DNA from: Urechis unicinctus
Taxonomy: Eukaryota; Annelida; Polychaeta; Xenopneusta; Urechidae
DNA length: 64,000 bases
Direction: 5' to 3'
Assembly: GCA_034190875.2 (NCBI GenBank)
Contig: CM067343.1
Coordinates: 29,060,580 to 29,124,579 of the forward strand
The notes beneath the pieces were generated by a model. It ran no database searches. It was given only the letters and a program-made list of their open reading frames with translations, and was not told the DNA's origin. This document shows positions 39,111 through 50,100 of the stretch, piece after piece; positions within the stretch are counted from its first letter, which is position 1, and each line of letters opens with the position of its first letter. A program made the position numbers and the translations under genes.

Positions 39111-39659
39111 ACCTTAGCAGGTCTAGGGGCGATTCTTCCGCTTTCAAACATTTTGCTTTAATTTCACCTTTCATTTGACTATATTTAGTGATCTCGACCG
39201 AAACGAGCTTAAACTCATCATCTGAGATATACCCATCTTCAAGCGCCGCCGATACAATGTCAGCAATGGTATTCAATTTGCTCTGAGTGAGAATGCGGAT
39301 CTGGTAATGCTTTTCAACTTAATGGTCAGCCGCCTACTGATGAATTTTCCAGCAATTACAAGTAGCCCACAAGCGGCTCCAGTAGCACCCAACACTGTGG
39401 CAATAGGAATGGCAACTACTGTAGACATTACACCTGCACCACTTGCGCCAAGACACATACCCACAGACACTAAAGCAGTGTCTACAGCGTCCACTGAGTT
39501 TACTGCACACTTTTATTTTTTGTACATAGCACCATATTTTTCAATTTCTTTCTCAAGGTATTGCTTCTTAAGACTGATCTCATTTAGCCGATAGGAGTGC
39601 CCCAGACCACATGGAGGAGGCTCCGAATTCAACGGTGCAGTCGTTGGTTGTTGTTTCAT
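39110..39659 (-). pseudogene. Polinton small hydrophobic/coiled-coil protein, copy 2
   Basis: Close match to the 184-residue protein of copy 1: charged helical N-terminus, Gly/Ala-rich hydrophobic centre (GASGAGVMSTVVAIPIATVL), basic stretch and LEDGYISDDEF helix. It is broken in this copy. Function unknown; membrane association is inferred from the hydrophobic centre. Confidence 0.7.
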
Positions 39660-39680
39660 ACTGTCTTTGTATACATAAGT

Positions 39681-40499
39681 CTATATATCAAGTTCAATCA
39701 GGAGTGAAGCTACAGACCAAGTCGCCCCTCTGTTTTGTGTGGTTGTATAAAAGTTAATAACGTTGCCTTGTTCTAGCTGTAAAGGATGGTCTAAAGTTAT
39801 TACAACAGCCCGTTGGTTAGCAGGCTTACTTATTCCTACCACTTGATTCGTTCCATTAATAACAGGAACGACTGCTATAGGACCAGTATCAGCACCAACA
39901 CCCGAAGACAACCCCATACGAATGATCTTGCCATTACATAACATGGTATATCCACAGCTTGAGTCTTGTGAGTCTCGACCCCTAGCCCCATGGCCAAACG
40001 ACCACTCATATCCTCTGCGAAGAGAACCACTTGCTTCTGCCCAAATAGTAATGAGATGTTTCGTTTGGGAGTTTATGTGTTCTCTCAGGTCCCTGCGATG
40101 CTGTCTGTGTTGTGCATCAACATACTTTTTATTAGCAGCATCTTTAGGCGATATTGGGTCTCCCAACAGAACGATTTTATTATCTCCCATTTCAAGGTCT
40201 CCGTACATATCATCACCTTGTTTACTAACGCGTGAATTGGCTGCGGTAGTTACCAGATCTATTGTGTTTTGGTATGACATTGCTTGTCCTCCAGAGGATG
40301 GAAGGTCTATCGTAGGAGGTCCCATGATCATGTTCCCAACCATATTAAGATCCCCTTCCATTGTGTCCCCTACGGCACTTATTTTTTGTGAGTCACCAAT
40401 AGATACATAGGTCTTTGTGGCATATTCCGAGAGGTCAGCACCATGCACAGTGCTTGCCGGTTTTTGCCTAGGTCCATAAATACTCGTTTTTATTGACAT
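39681..40499 (-). CDS. Fibre-like protein with two collar repeats, Polinton copy 2
   Basis: An open frame of 272 residues. Two collar-type repeats are visible: GDTMEGDLNMVGNMI (about residues 44-58) and GDDMYGDLEMGDNKI (about 94-108), the second followed by SPKDAANKKYVD. These resemble the repeats that trimerise phage tail fibres. A neck helix and a beta-rich C-terminal domain of about 115 residues follow, nearly identical to copy 1. The head is the best conserved part of the element, with few differences between copies. A host-attachment fibre is the most natural reading, but it is inference. Confidence 0.78.
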   Translation of the reverse strand: MSIKTSIYGPRQKPASTVHGADLSEYATKTYVSIGDSQKISAVGDTMEGDLNMVGNMIMGPPTIDLPSSGGQAMSYQNTIDLVTTAANSRVSKQGDDMYGDLEMGDNKIVLLGDPISPKDAANKKYVDAQHRQHRRDLREHINSQTKHLITIWAEASGSLRRGYEWSFGHGARGRDSQDSSCGYTMLCNGKIIRMGLSSGVGADTGPIAVVPVINGTNQVVGISKPANQRAVVITLDHPLQLEQGNVINFYTTTQNRGATWSVASLLIELDI

Positions 40500-41176
40500 C
40501 TTGTAAATTCAAGAACAACGCTAACAGGTAAGTCGTGGTTATCCAATAGCCTTCCTTTATTATTTCATAACTGAACCTTTAACTCATACACTGTTCCGCT
40601 AGTGACACGCTTACAGACATGATTAGCGATGTTCGTGGTTATAATATCACCAAAAGAGCCACCCTCTAAGCCAACAACTTCAAGAAGCGTAGTGGGCGTA
40701 CCATCTAGCATGTTGTGTGTGGTGCTGACTTGATTGAGGTGAACATAAATTGTGTTAAAGATGCTAAAGTTGATGGGCCGGTCACTTATGTAAGTACCTG
40801 AAGGAATTAATTGCCTACCCTGACCGTCATCAAGACCCAACATTTTTAACACACCGTCTGATATGCGTGCAGCCCCATTATCAGGAATTGTGAGGGTTAT
40901 AACCCCATTTGCAGCATTAACCTCTAAACCAAGACATATTGATGTAATCTGCTGAAGAAGGCTGAAACTCCAGAGACCAGGTTTTAATTGGACAGATCCT
41001 CCCTCTTCTGAAGTTCTTGACTGCCATTGAATGGTCTCGTTTGATTCGAGATTGTACCAGCCCACAGTATACGTGATTGACCTTAGGCCAACACATAGAC
41101 CGCCCGCAGTGTTGTCAATAGGATTTTGCAGGGACACAGCGTCGCTGCTTTGAACATTTGACAGAGTGTGATACAT
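40490..41176 (-). pseudogene. Probable capsid-type (jelly-roll-like) protein, Polinton copy 2
   Basis: Matches the copy 1 protein at 25974-26647: a beta-rich body with GLEVNAANGVITLTIPD and a SIFNTIYVHLNQVS strand pattern, then the VYELKVQL close. The ATG at 41176 faces the next gene's ATG six bases away. Broken in this copy. Penton or minor capsid is the best guess. Confidence 0.5.
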
Positions 41177-41182
41177 AGCACT

Positions 41183-42357
41183 ATGAATAAACAAGCCTTT
41201 AGTTTCAATAGAAAAGCTACATATAAAGCGGGCGGGGTGTATCCAGCCTCATATGGTGTGGGAGATAAACTAACCCAACAAACAATTCAAGGTGGTATAT
41301 TCACAGCAAAATTTCCTGATCTATTCAGTAACTATAAAGGTAACAGCGGACAAAATAGTAAAAGACTGGTTGACAAATCCAATCCAGTTTTGGCAGAACC
41401 ATGTAAACTTTGCAGTGTGGTGTGCAACATCCGGCTGCGGTGTGTCATTCCACGACCACCTCGAGGCCGGGATTCAACTCGTGAAAGCTCTATACACCTT
41501 TCACCTTTATTACACAGTGCGTCGCCTATTGGCAGAACTGCAAGCGCCTCTACCTCAGGATCATGCCTATGACCCCTATAACAATACATATGACAAGAGG
41601 GCATGTGAGAGACTCTGCACTAACTTAGGTGTTCAACCAAACACAGACTGGCTCCAGAAGGCAACCTTAGCTAATAGTGGTCTTGGTATCTTATATGCAC
41701 ATGATGTGTATGGTTACGGGAGTGTCGTCAAGGAGAGAATGGGTGCTGTTTTACATCTAGCACAGGGACCTGAAGTAGACGAGGCCTGGAGTACCTTCAT
41801 ACTGGACACGTCTGAGGGTTTTACACAAACCGGCGTTGAGCGAATTAACGACAGCATCAGGACCTATGTATGGGCCATTCTTGAGGCTCAGGCGCAGATC
41901 CGCTCAGAGATACTAGGTGTTGGAACGTCCTTTGATGCTCAAAAGCAATTTCAGGCTAACGTTGAGGATGCCATCAACTACCCAGTGGATATTCCGTCAT
42001 CTATCCGACGGTATCAGAACGTCCTCCAGAATGCCTCTTCAAAGGTTGATTATGTGTTTGGCCTGTACATGGCTCCGTCTGATATGAGCCTCGCCATTGG
42101 AGACGTTGCTGGGTACAACAATATGATTACCATTGCAACTGAGGAGCAGCAATGCTGATGTCAACTCGGTTTCGGTGGTTCCGGATAGAGGAAGCTTTGA
42201 CCCTCCGCCAGATACAGATACAGATATGGAACTCCCCTCTCCAGGGCCGGCCCCTATGGACGAGACCGGTCTGCGTGGGGCGTAAGAGGATGAGAAAACC
42301 GCTCTTATTATAGGCGGAATCGCTATAGGCTTATCTGTGATTTGGTTTGCTACGTAG
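41183..42357 (+). pseudogene. Polinton 440-residue structural-type protein, copy 2
   Basis: Matches the open gene at 26654-27973 along its whole length, including the Trp/Phe-rich block, the Tyr/Arg helix and the C-terminal hydrophobic segment. Broken in this copy. It converges on the small membrane gene at 42331-42663. Confidence 0.7.
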
Positions 42358-42663
42358 TAAGTCACGGAGTATAAGGAGGATAACTCCCCCCACCGCCACA
42401 GCTGTGGCCCATACATGTTCTGCCATCCAACCAGCCACCTTTGCAGCTGACGTAAGCAGCCATGATACGATGGAGCCAATGATTCCTGGAAGGGCAGCTG
42501 CTGCCTTACCGGCTAGGTTATTCAGGACGTTTGCCAAGGAGTTCAGCCGTTTTTTAATCCATTTCTTTAAACCAGGCTTATCAGCTGGTGTCGGTGTTGG
42601 TGCCGGGGTTGGACTAGTGCTCCCTCCACCCGTCAAAGCAACTACCAGGGTCGAGATTACCAA
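42331..42663 (-). CDS. Small Polinton membrane protein (110 residues)
   Basis: An open frame with a hydrophobic start (VISTLVVALTGGG), a Pro/Thr linker and a basic amphipathic helix (KKWIKKRLNSLANVLNNL). An Ala/Gly/Trp-rich segment (AAAALPGIIGSIVSWLL) and a final hydrophobic helix follow. I recall small proteins of this pattern from cnidarian and other invertebrate Polintons, with no known function. An amphipathic, membrane-active role is possible but not shown. Its 3' end overlaps the end of the convergent gene. Confidence 0.65.
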   Translation of the reverse strand: MVISTLVVALTGGGSTSPTPAPTPTPADKPGLKKWIKKRLNSLANVLNNLAGKAAAALPGIIGSIVSWLLTSAAKVAGWMAEHVWATAVAVGGVILLILRDLLRSKPNHR

Positions 42664-42792
42664 TCCAATCGCAGTGAGTATGGAGGCTATTGTTATACCC
42701 TGCTCTCGAAACAGAGTGCGTACACGCTCAGCTAGCGTTGTGTCCTCGTTAAGAAGTCTGTTGATCGTTTCCCTGATGCGGTTAATTTGGGT

Positions 42793-43308
42793 TCACAGAC
42801 GTTCACAGTTTACAGAGGCAGTCTCAACATGGACACGCTGCAGGTCCTGCAGCTCTGCAAGCTCATTTGCTGTCATTGTGGATAGTTGAGGGGTCACTCC
42901 AAGAGCCCGAGCAAGCTGTGTACCACCGTAATCTAGGATACTCCTAGGAGAAAGAAATTTGTTGGGATTGTTCTTCCATGTCAGAAGCTTCCATTCTCGG
43001 CCCCACTTAACCCAAAGGTCACCTTGTTGAGACGATCTAAACTCCAGAGTGGCCTGCAGCCCATGCTTAGACACTGCCTTCTCCCACCTCGTAACTAAGA
43101 CATCAGTTTCTTCTTTGGAACCCACCTGATCTTCTGTTAACCCCACAGGCATTTCATTAATAGCCCAAGGTGGAATAATCGTACTCGACGTATCTAAAGT
43201 TTCGTCAATCAGGTTAGTCTCCTCATCATCAAAGTTAGTCTCATTACTCTCCCATGCCATAGCCCCCTCCTCATATGCATCGTCAAATCCTGGGTTATCA
43301 TACTCCAT
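42793..43308 (-). CDS. Polinton protein of unknown function, acidic N-terminus
   Basis: An open frame of 171 residues. The first 60 residues are very acidic. Residues about 78-150 form a compact domain with a Trp-rich core (GDLWVKWGREWKLLTW) followed by NKFLSPRSILDYGG. This domain recurs in Polintons next to the capsid gene. The function is unknown. The start faces the major-capsid-type gene, with a short intergenic region of 40 bases that would have to hold both promoters. Confidence 0.6.
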   Translation of the reverse strand: MEYDNPGFDDAYEEGAMAWESNETNFDDEETNLIDETLDTSSTIIPPWAINEMPVGLTEDQVGSKEETDVLVTRWEKAVSKHGLQATLEFRSSQQGDLWVKWGREWKLLTWKNNPNKFLSPRSILDYGGTQLARALGVTPQLSTMTANELAELQDLQRVHVETASVNCERL

Positions 43309-43348
43309 GTCTGTGTGTTAAAGATATAAGTGTAATTAAGCATTCAAC

Positions 43349-43800
43349 ATGACGAGTACTTACGGACGCAAACTAAACCCACACCGCCGAATACGCGAAC
43401 CGCTTGGGGTAAAGGGCGTGCGACAGTCTGTAGTCGTTACAAACAATCCATGCACTATTGACCAGAACCAACAACTGCTGGTTCGCTTCCCCAATCTAGG
43501 CGCAGACGACGTCATTGTCCCAGGGACAGCACGGCTGGCCTTACAATCATGCTGACCTCGACTGATGTTAACCGCAGCATTGTGCAAAACCTGGGCCGCG
43601 CCGTGGTTAAGAAAATGACAATCAAGATCAGACTTGCTGGATGGTGCTCTTTCACACAAAGGACCGTGACTCGTTTGAAGACGCCTTACATGAAAATGAT
43701 GTAATTCCAACAAAGGAGGAACGTGCCACAGTACGCCAACTACTAGCAAAGACCAAGCACGCAAAACTGCTGCTGAAGACTGATCAGCCTACTGCATATG
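43349..43800 (+). pseudogene. Major-capsid-type (F54H12.2-like) gene remnant
   Basis: The N-terminal part has the phrase QQLLVRFPNLGADDVIVPGT, which I recognise as the start of the double jelly-roll major capsid (hexon-like) proteins of Polintons, annotated as F54H12.2-like in many animal genomes. The stretch is much shorter than a full capsid gene and is broken. It is the clearest sign that this lineage once had a virion. Confidence 0.75.
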
Positions 43801-44469
43801 CCGTCGATTGAAGTGATATTGGCCTTGATAGCAGCCGCTGCCTCAGTGATCAATTTAGGTTTCTTCATCTGGGTAGCGGTTCAGTATTTTGAAGCTCGAA
43901 GGTGTATACGTATATTCATTAATCCTGATACCATTATTGATAAACTCCTTGAACAGGACTCGCCTAGCTTAGTGGAGACAAAGTCTGGGGGAGCGGAACC
44001 TAGTTGCACCCCTAGTGTAGATATGTCTTCTAAGAGAGATAGGCTTGCTGCCGTCATAGCCGGCGGTCAGGCCCGTCAGTACCTTGGTTTGGAGCACATT
44101 ACAATTGACCAGGTTGAATCAATGTCTGATGAAGAGATCATAATGCTGTATGTGAGATAAGAGGCTCGGCTAGGCGCTAGCATGACGCGCACTGTAGATC
44201 AATCATTGCTACAGCTATTCTCAGGTATTGCTTGTATGTTTCTACCAATACCATCAGAACAGCAGCCAAGGCTAATTACAGACCTCGAGACGGACCCGTT
44301 TGTTGGACATGCGCTAAGCACTGCCACTTGTGAGCTATATCTTTGCTATGGTATGTTTTTAGCTCCCTTAACTGTGGCTTTAACAACAGTTAAGCACTGT
44401 CAATTTGGAAAAACAAGCACCGAAACAACAGGGGCCGGTGGAGAGGAAGACTCCCCTTCCTTGCTATAG
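43798..44469 (+). pseudogene. Small Polinton protein with N-terminal membrane segment
   Basis: Starts with a hydrophobic helix (EVILALIAAAASVINLGFFI), followed by a hydrophilic region with DEEIIMLYVR. The 3' part reads QLFSGIACMFLPIPSEQQP and ATCELYLCYGMFLAPLT. In the cnidarian Polintons I remember these parts belong to one gene. It is broken here, with about one break. Function unknown. Confidence 0.55.
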
Positions 44470-44534
44470 TATGTGTTTAACTCCGCTATAGCATGTGCTT
44501 AACTCCGCTTTAGCATGTGCTTAGCTACGCTATA
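44463..44534 (+). repeat. 22-bp tandem repeat, three units
   Basis: Three adjacent 22-base units of the type GCTATAGCATGTGCTTAACTCC and a partial fourth, lying between two Polinton genes. The repeated TATAG could serve as a promoter motif, but that is a guess. Confidence 0.85.
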
Positions 44535-44586
44535 AGAGGTTCTTACTAAGAGCTGTCAATTGGACAAATAAATTTAGTAAGTAAAC

Positions 44587-44970
44587 ATGGAAGAAACAAA
44601 CACGAATCAAGAGGAGACAACACCGGTGGAGATAACGTCAGTGACAAAAAACGCTAAAAGGGTTGCGGCAGGACGAAAGGGTGCAGTAGCTCGAAAAGCC
44701 AATCAAAATAAGCTTCTGAGAGAGCACCGAGAGGCTAAGGCAGCGCTTACATATGGTAGAGACGAAGCTGTCGAGCCAATATCGATGAGCAAACCTCCGG
44801 AAAGGTGGGCATGGCCAACATGGGATGCACCTTTGGTTGTTGGCGGTGTTGGCGTGTTTGGACTAGCATTGTATTGCTACAGGCACCAGATGGTAGCCTC
44901 ACACCCTAAACAGGTTGTGGTACAAAAGCCTCCGGACGCTCATTTAAAGGATCCGTTTTATATGGAATAA
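44587..44970 (+). CDS. Small basic Polinton protein with membrane segment (127 residues)
   Basis: The N-terminal half is basic (KNAKRVAAGRKGAVARKANQ). The C-terminal half has WPTWDAPLVVGGVGVFGLALY, one membrane segment, and ends KDPFYME. The KRVAAGRKGA block is shared with other Polintons. A role in binding nucleic acid at a membrane is possible but unproven. The next gene starts one base after the stop. Confidence 0.65.
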   Translation: MEETNTNQEETTPVEITSVTKNAKRVAAGRKGAVARKANQNKLLREHREAKAALTYGRDEAVEPISMSKPPERWAWPTWDAPLVVGGVGVFGLALYCYRHQMVASHPKQVVVQKPPDAHLKDPFYME

Positions 44971-44971
44971 G

Positions 44972-45211
44972 ATGACAACACCAATTACTGATGGAAAAAT
45001 GTTCATCAACACTCTGTACCACGGTGCAGTTGTTTCCGGTATTTCAATAGGTTAAGCCAAGCTTGCTAAGATGGCTCTGGGTGGTGGGGTGCCACGTCTT
45101 GATTTCACCCCACGGGACCTGGCTATGGTTGTTGTCGATGTATCACTAGCTATGGCCACAAAGGATATGCTAATTAAACAAGGGATCTTACCAGTTGATA
45201 TACTGAAGTAA
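44972..45211 (+). pseudogene. Small Polinton protein (MALGG... type)
   Basis: The frame contains the phrase GGGVPRLDFTPRDLAMVVVD followed by LAMATKDML, which I recognise from conserved 75-80-residue Polinton proteins of unknown function. It is broken in this copy. Its stop overlaps the ATG of the next gene by one base, which implies a shared message. Confidence 0.6.
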
Positions 45212-45632
45212 TGGCCACACTCGCGCTACTTGTTGGGGGTGCTCTTGTTAACGCCCTTGCATCCTCTTGGAGCAACTTTTTATTCTCTAAATTACGAGAC
45301 AGCCAAGTGGACGCGGAACGTAAACGTCATGATATGGCAATCGAGCAGCTTCAGTCTGCTCAGGCAGCATGGGCCAAGAAGAGAACTGAGCGTTTAGACT
45401 TCATCAATGAGCAACTGCGCCGCCAGGGACATGCCGAGCATACTTTAGGGATGCGGACGAGGCTATGCGTGAGTACTCCCTGATTACGAATAAAACTGTC
45501 GACCCATTGGGCTCTGAGCCGCAGCGTTCAGACTTCTACGAGCCCTCAGATGAACAGAGGGGGCATGAGGTGGCGTTCATTATACTGGGTATGGCTGCGA
45601 CTGGGCTGGTTGCATACAGGCTTGCTAAGTAG
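45211..45632 (+). pseudogene. Small Polinton coiled-coil membrane protein
   Basis: Starts MATLALLVGGALVNALASSW (a hydrophobic segment), continues with a charged coiled-coil (DAERKRHDMAIEQLQSAQAA) and ends with GMAATGLVAYRLAK, a second membrane segment. The pattern is well conserved in invertebrate Polintons. Broken in this copy. The function is unknown. Confidence 0.65.
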
Positions 45633-45662
45633 GTTATTTGGAGCCTCGAACGTTTACTGTAT

Positions 45663-46657
45663 ATGGATCGTCACATGCAAAAGATCTACTATAGTCCTAA
45701 GGGCTACTGGAAAGGCATAGCAGCTATCAAGAAGCTTGCAACAGAAGCGAGGGTTTCTGAGGAAGTTGCAAGGGGGTGGCTAACATAGCAAGCTATGTGG
45801 CAAATCTACCTGCCAGTGCCAAAACACATTCCCAGACCAAAGTTTGATGTCCCTGTCCCTAATGAGGTGCACCAAGCCAATCTCTTATTTCTTCCTCATG
45901 ATGTTGTGAAGCGCGCACTTACAAGTATGCCCTAACATTGGTTGATGTGGCCTCGCGCTACAAAGCGGCTGAGCCATTGACTACAAAAGAGGCTAAGGAG
46001 GTCGCAGGTGCACTCGAGAGGATATACAAGCGAGGACCGCTGGGGTGGCCTAAACTACTTCAGGTGGACCCCGGACGGGAGTTTATGGGTGCAGCGAATC
46101 AGCTGTTAGTAAAGCATGGAGTATCAGTCAGACGTGGCCGTGTGAATATCCATCGAGATCAGGGTATAGTGGAACGCTTTAACCAAACTCTGGCTGAGCA
46201 ACTCTTTGGTCACCAGTATGCGGTAGAGTTAAGGGATACTGGAAAACGATTGACTGAGTGGGTTTCTCGACTGCAGGCTGTAGTCTCTGCGATAAATAAT
46301 GAGGTGACCCGCTTGACTGGAAAAAAACCTAAAGATGCTATAAAGGCAAAACGAGTTGCACAATAGCCATCTACAGTCGTACCAGGGCGCCCTCTGGGGG
46401 TCAAAGAGCATAAGCTTCCCTCCGATGTTGGCGTTCGCTACCTCTACAAGCCTGGTGAGGCAGAGCAAGACCAGCATCGACGGGCCACTGACCCTGTGTG
46501 GTCACTCAATGTTTACTGGATTGGAAGCTCTGTCACTAAATCTGGTGAACCTGTACTATACTATTTGTTGGATGAACCTCGCTGTGGCTTTGTTAAGGAG
46601 GAGTTGCTTGTGGTGCCGTCCGATACCCAGTTGCCGCCAGACGGTATTATCAATTAG
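45663..46657 (+). pseudogene. Polinton retroviral-type integrase
   Basis: The N-terminal block (MQKIYYSPKGYWKGIAAIKK) and IYLPVPKHIPRPKFDVP linker precede the catalytic core with an LLFLPHD first Asp, QVDPGREFMG second Asp and the GIVERFNQTLAEQLFGHQ helix holding the Glu, so the DDE triad is recognisable. A C-terminal chromo-like part follows. These enzymes insert the element and make the target duplication. The gene is broken, with about three or four breaks. Confidence 0.88.
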
Positions 46658-46683
46658 ACTAATAGATATCTATATATATAACA

Positions 46684-47002
46684 ATGGTAGGATTTGACAA
46701 TAAGTGCCCATGGATATTACTCGGGAAGAAAGACCCCTGTAACAGGCCCTGTACGCAAGAGCAAGAGTTTTGTAATTTACACAGATATAAGATAAAACAT
46801 GGTGTCATTAATCGTCTTTGTACGGGTTGTCAGAAGGCTATTAAAAAATAAAGTAGGATTGTGTATGGATTGTGGGTTCGATAAAGTCAACCACAGTCGT
46901 CTTCGTCAAAAGAAAAAAATTTCTTCACAACGGCCTATAGCTGGGGAAACTGACTCGCCAGTCGACGCCACTGAACAGGGATTCCCCACTGTATTAAAAT
47001 AG
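46684..47002 (+). pseudogene. Small Cys-rich protein, putative zinc binding
   Basis: The reading has spaced Cys pairs: CPWILLGKKDPCNRPC near the start, LCTGCQ in the middle and LCMDCGFD later, with a His between. The pattern suggests two small zinc ribbons. Such a gene often lies between integrase and polymerase in Polintons. Broken here. Function unknown. Confidence 0.5.
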
Positions 47003-47172
47003 AAATCTTGTGGCGCTGTCAACAACATGGTTTGGCGGTCAGGCCTATGTGCGACGAAGCGTGGCACCTTGTCAGAGACGGGTGTTTACTGGGTAGGTCC
47101 GCTCGCTGTATTATCATTGCCTTTTGTGTATCAACGAATTCTCTTTTTGACTAATAGAACGGTATAGTAAAC

Positions 47173-50100
47173 ATGACTCATAATCAGCGGGCACGTGAAG
47201 CCCAAAACGATTATGTTTCAATTCACGGTTTTAAGCCTCCTTATCCACGCTCTAAGGTTGCACTCAAAGCACTCCAAGTGCGTAATGAATATGACCGTAC
47301 ATACAAGGAGATGTTGGCTAGATTAAAGGCTGGGGTGGCACGCACCCCTGTCCCCACTGCTGCCCCATGCAGACCAGTCCCTGCCGTACGCAGACCTGTC
47401 CCTGCCCCACGCATCCCCGCAACCCAGTCCTTAGTCCCCACAGCGCGTCTTGCCTTCAAGAAGACTAAGTGGGCTGTTAAAAACTATTTGCGTGGATGGG
47501 TGATGAACGTTCCTGAGTCTCACCCTCTTAGCTCGGACCTTATGATGTTCTTTAAGGGCATGCGTCGAAAGATGCATAAAGTTTTGACTGGTGAGCTAGA
47601 AGAGCTAGGTGGAATCAAGTGTCAGTTTGCCCTTAAGGTAAGACTCTCCAAGCACGCCGATGATGCCAGCACTGAGTATTTTGAGCCTGTGTTGCGTAAT
47701 AAGCAGCAGGTGGTTCTCTCCTCAGAAGACATGGATGCTGCGTTGGACCAGAGTGTTGTTAATATCCAAGAGCGGTTGGAGAAGTGGACCAACCAAGGTT
47801 CTGGCTGGGAGTTTGAGGCGGTCACAACTCTGTGGATTGATATTGCCAACTACCAACCATTGAAGTGTGGCTCCTACCTGCGACTTCCGGCTGTGCTGGC
47901 AGCTAAGCTGGCCATCATAAATGTAAACAACTGGGACGACTTCTGCATTCTATGGGCTGTTGTAGCCGCTCTGCACCCGGTAGCCAAGAACCCACAGTGA
48001 CCATCAAAATATAACATTCAGTGGCTCTTAGATCTGCTGGAAGGTGCAGGTGTAGAATATCCTTCACCGGTGTCGCATGTTGAGAGGATAGAAAAGCATG
48101 CTAACCTAGCCTTGAACGTTTTTGGCTGGGATGGGAAGACCACTATCGTACACCGCATCAGTAAGCACTGTGGTACCCGTATAAACCTCATGCTGATTGA
48201 GAAGGACGGCAAGTTTCAGTACACGCAAATCAAAGACCTGAACCGCTTGCTGTATGACCAGACAAAACATAAAGAGCGCAAGTTCTTCTGTGAGTTATGT
48301 CTACATGGATATACCTCAGAGGGTCTGCTCCTGGTGCATAAGCCTGAGTGTATGGAGATAGGGCAAACTTCTGTGCGAGTGGATATGCCCGAGGAAGGGA
48401 AGAACATATTATCCTTCCAGAACTGACAGAAACAGCTTGCTGCACCCTACGTCATCTATGCTGACTTTGAAGCGCTCACAGTGAAGCTTCTGGGTCCTGC
48501 ACTTAATCCTGGTAAGAGCAACACGCAGAGAACGCAGGGACACCAAGGATGCGGCTACGGCTATGTGGTTGTTCATTGTGACGGTAAGACCAAACCCCCT
48601 GTGGTTTACAGAGGAAGCGATACTGTGGAGAAGTTCTTACAGGCTCTGCAGCAGGAGGAGCAAAAGATCAAAGCAGTTCTGTCTAAGCGTCTCCCTATGC
48701 GGATGACTCGGGAGGTTAGAAGGGCACATAAGGCTGCAACTCACTGTCATGTGTGCAAGAAAAAACTGGGCTGTGACTCTGTTTGCGATCACTGCCATAT
48801 AACAGGCTTGTACAGAGGGCCAGCCCATAACGTGTGTAACCTGAAACTTCGGCTGAGTCCCAAGACAACACCCATCCCTGTGGTGTTCCATAACCTGCGG
48901 GGCTACGACTTCCATCACTTGATGCAGGGTATAAGCAAAGTGGAGGGGAACATCAACTGTATCCCCAACAACATGGAGAAATATATCTCCCTGTCGCTTG
49001 GACAGTTGCGCTTCATTGACAGTGCACAGTTTCTCCTTGCCTCGCTTGATAAGCTGGTGTCTGCTAACAACCCATATGCCTTTGCTGTGACCACGGAATA
49101 TGAGCCAGACCAGATGAAGCGGCGGTTGCTGTTGCGTAAGGGAGTCTTCCCCTATGAGTTCATGGACAGCTGGTATAAGTTTGATTCCCCTCTGCCGCCA
49201 ATCCATGAGTTCTACAGCAAGCTCTCTGAGGAGGGTATATCTACTGTAGACTATGCCCATGCACAAAAGGTCTGGAGCGTGTTCGGGTGTAAGAACATGG
49301 GTGACTACCTTGACCTGTACCTGCGGACAGATGTACTGCTCCTGGCAGATGTGTTTGAGGTGTTCCGCAAGACCTGTCTTAAGCAGTACGGGTTGGATCC
49401 GGCCCACTACTATACCAGCCCCGGTTTGTCATGGGATGCTTTGCTTAAGAGCACAGGCGTGGAACTCGAGCTACTCACCGACTATTACAAGCACCTGTTC
49501 ATTGAGAAAGGTTTACGCGGGGTATAAGCATGGTGTCGCGCCGCCACGCTAAGGCCAATAACCCGCTCGTGGATGACTTTGACCAGGATAAACGAACGAG
49601 CTACATCCAGTACTTTGATGCTAACAATTTGTATGGGTGGGCTATGAGTCAGCCTTTGCCAACTGCGGGTATTGAGTGGGTGGCTCGGCCGGAGGATCTA
49701 CAGATACAGGACAGGCCAGATGATGCCGAGACTGGATACATACTTGAGGTTGACTTGGAGTATCCTACTGCACTTCATGACGAGCACAACGACTACCCGC
49801 TGGCTCCGGAGCGGCTTCTTGTAGAGAACGACTGGTTGTCTATCTATCAGAAGAACCTCCTGGGCGAGTTGGGTGGCACCCTGGGCGAGGTTGAAAAGCT
49901 GGTGCCAAACCTGCGGAATAAGGAGAAGTATGTGGTGCACTACAGGAAGCTCAAGCTGTATCTGTCTTTGGGGATGAGACTTACCAAGATCCATCGAGCA
50001 CTTGTCTTCACCAAGAGCCCCTGGATGGAGCCTTACATTCAGATGAATACGGATCTGCATAAGGTGGCCACCAGTGACTTTGAGAAGGACCTGTATAAGC

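Noticed and set aside
39922-40410. 162-codon frame on the plus strand of the fibre-like gene
   Set aside because: It is a shadow of the open fibre frame, which has clear motifs on the minus strand.
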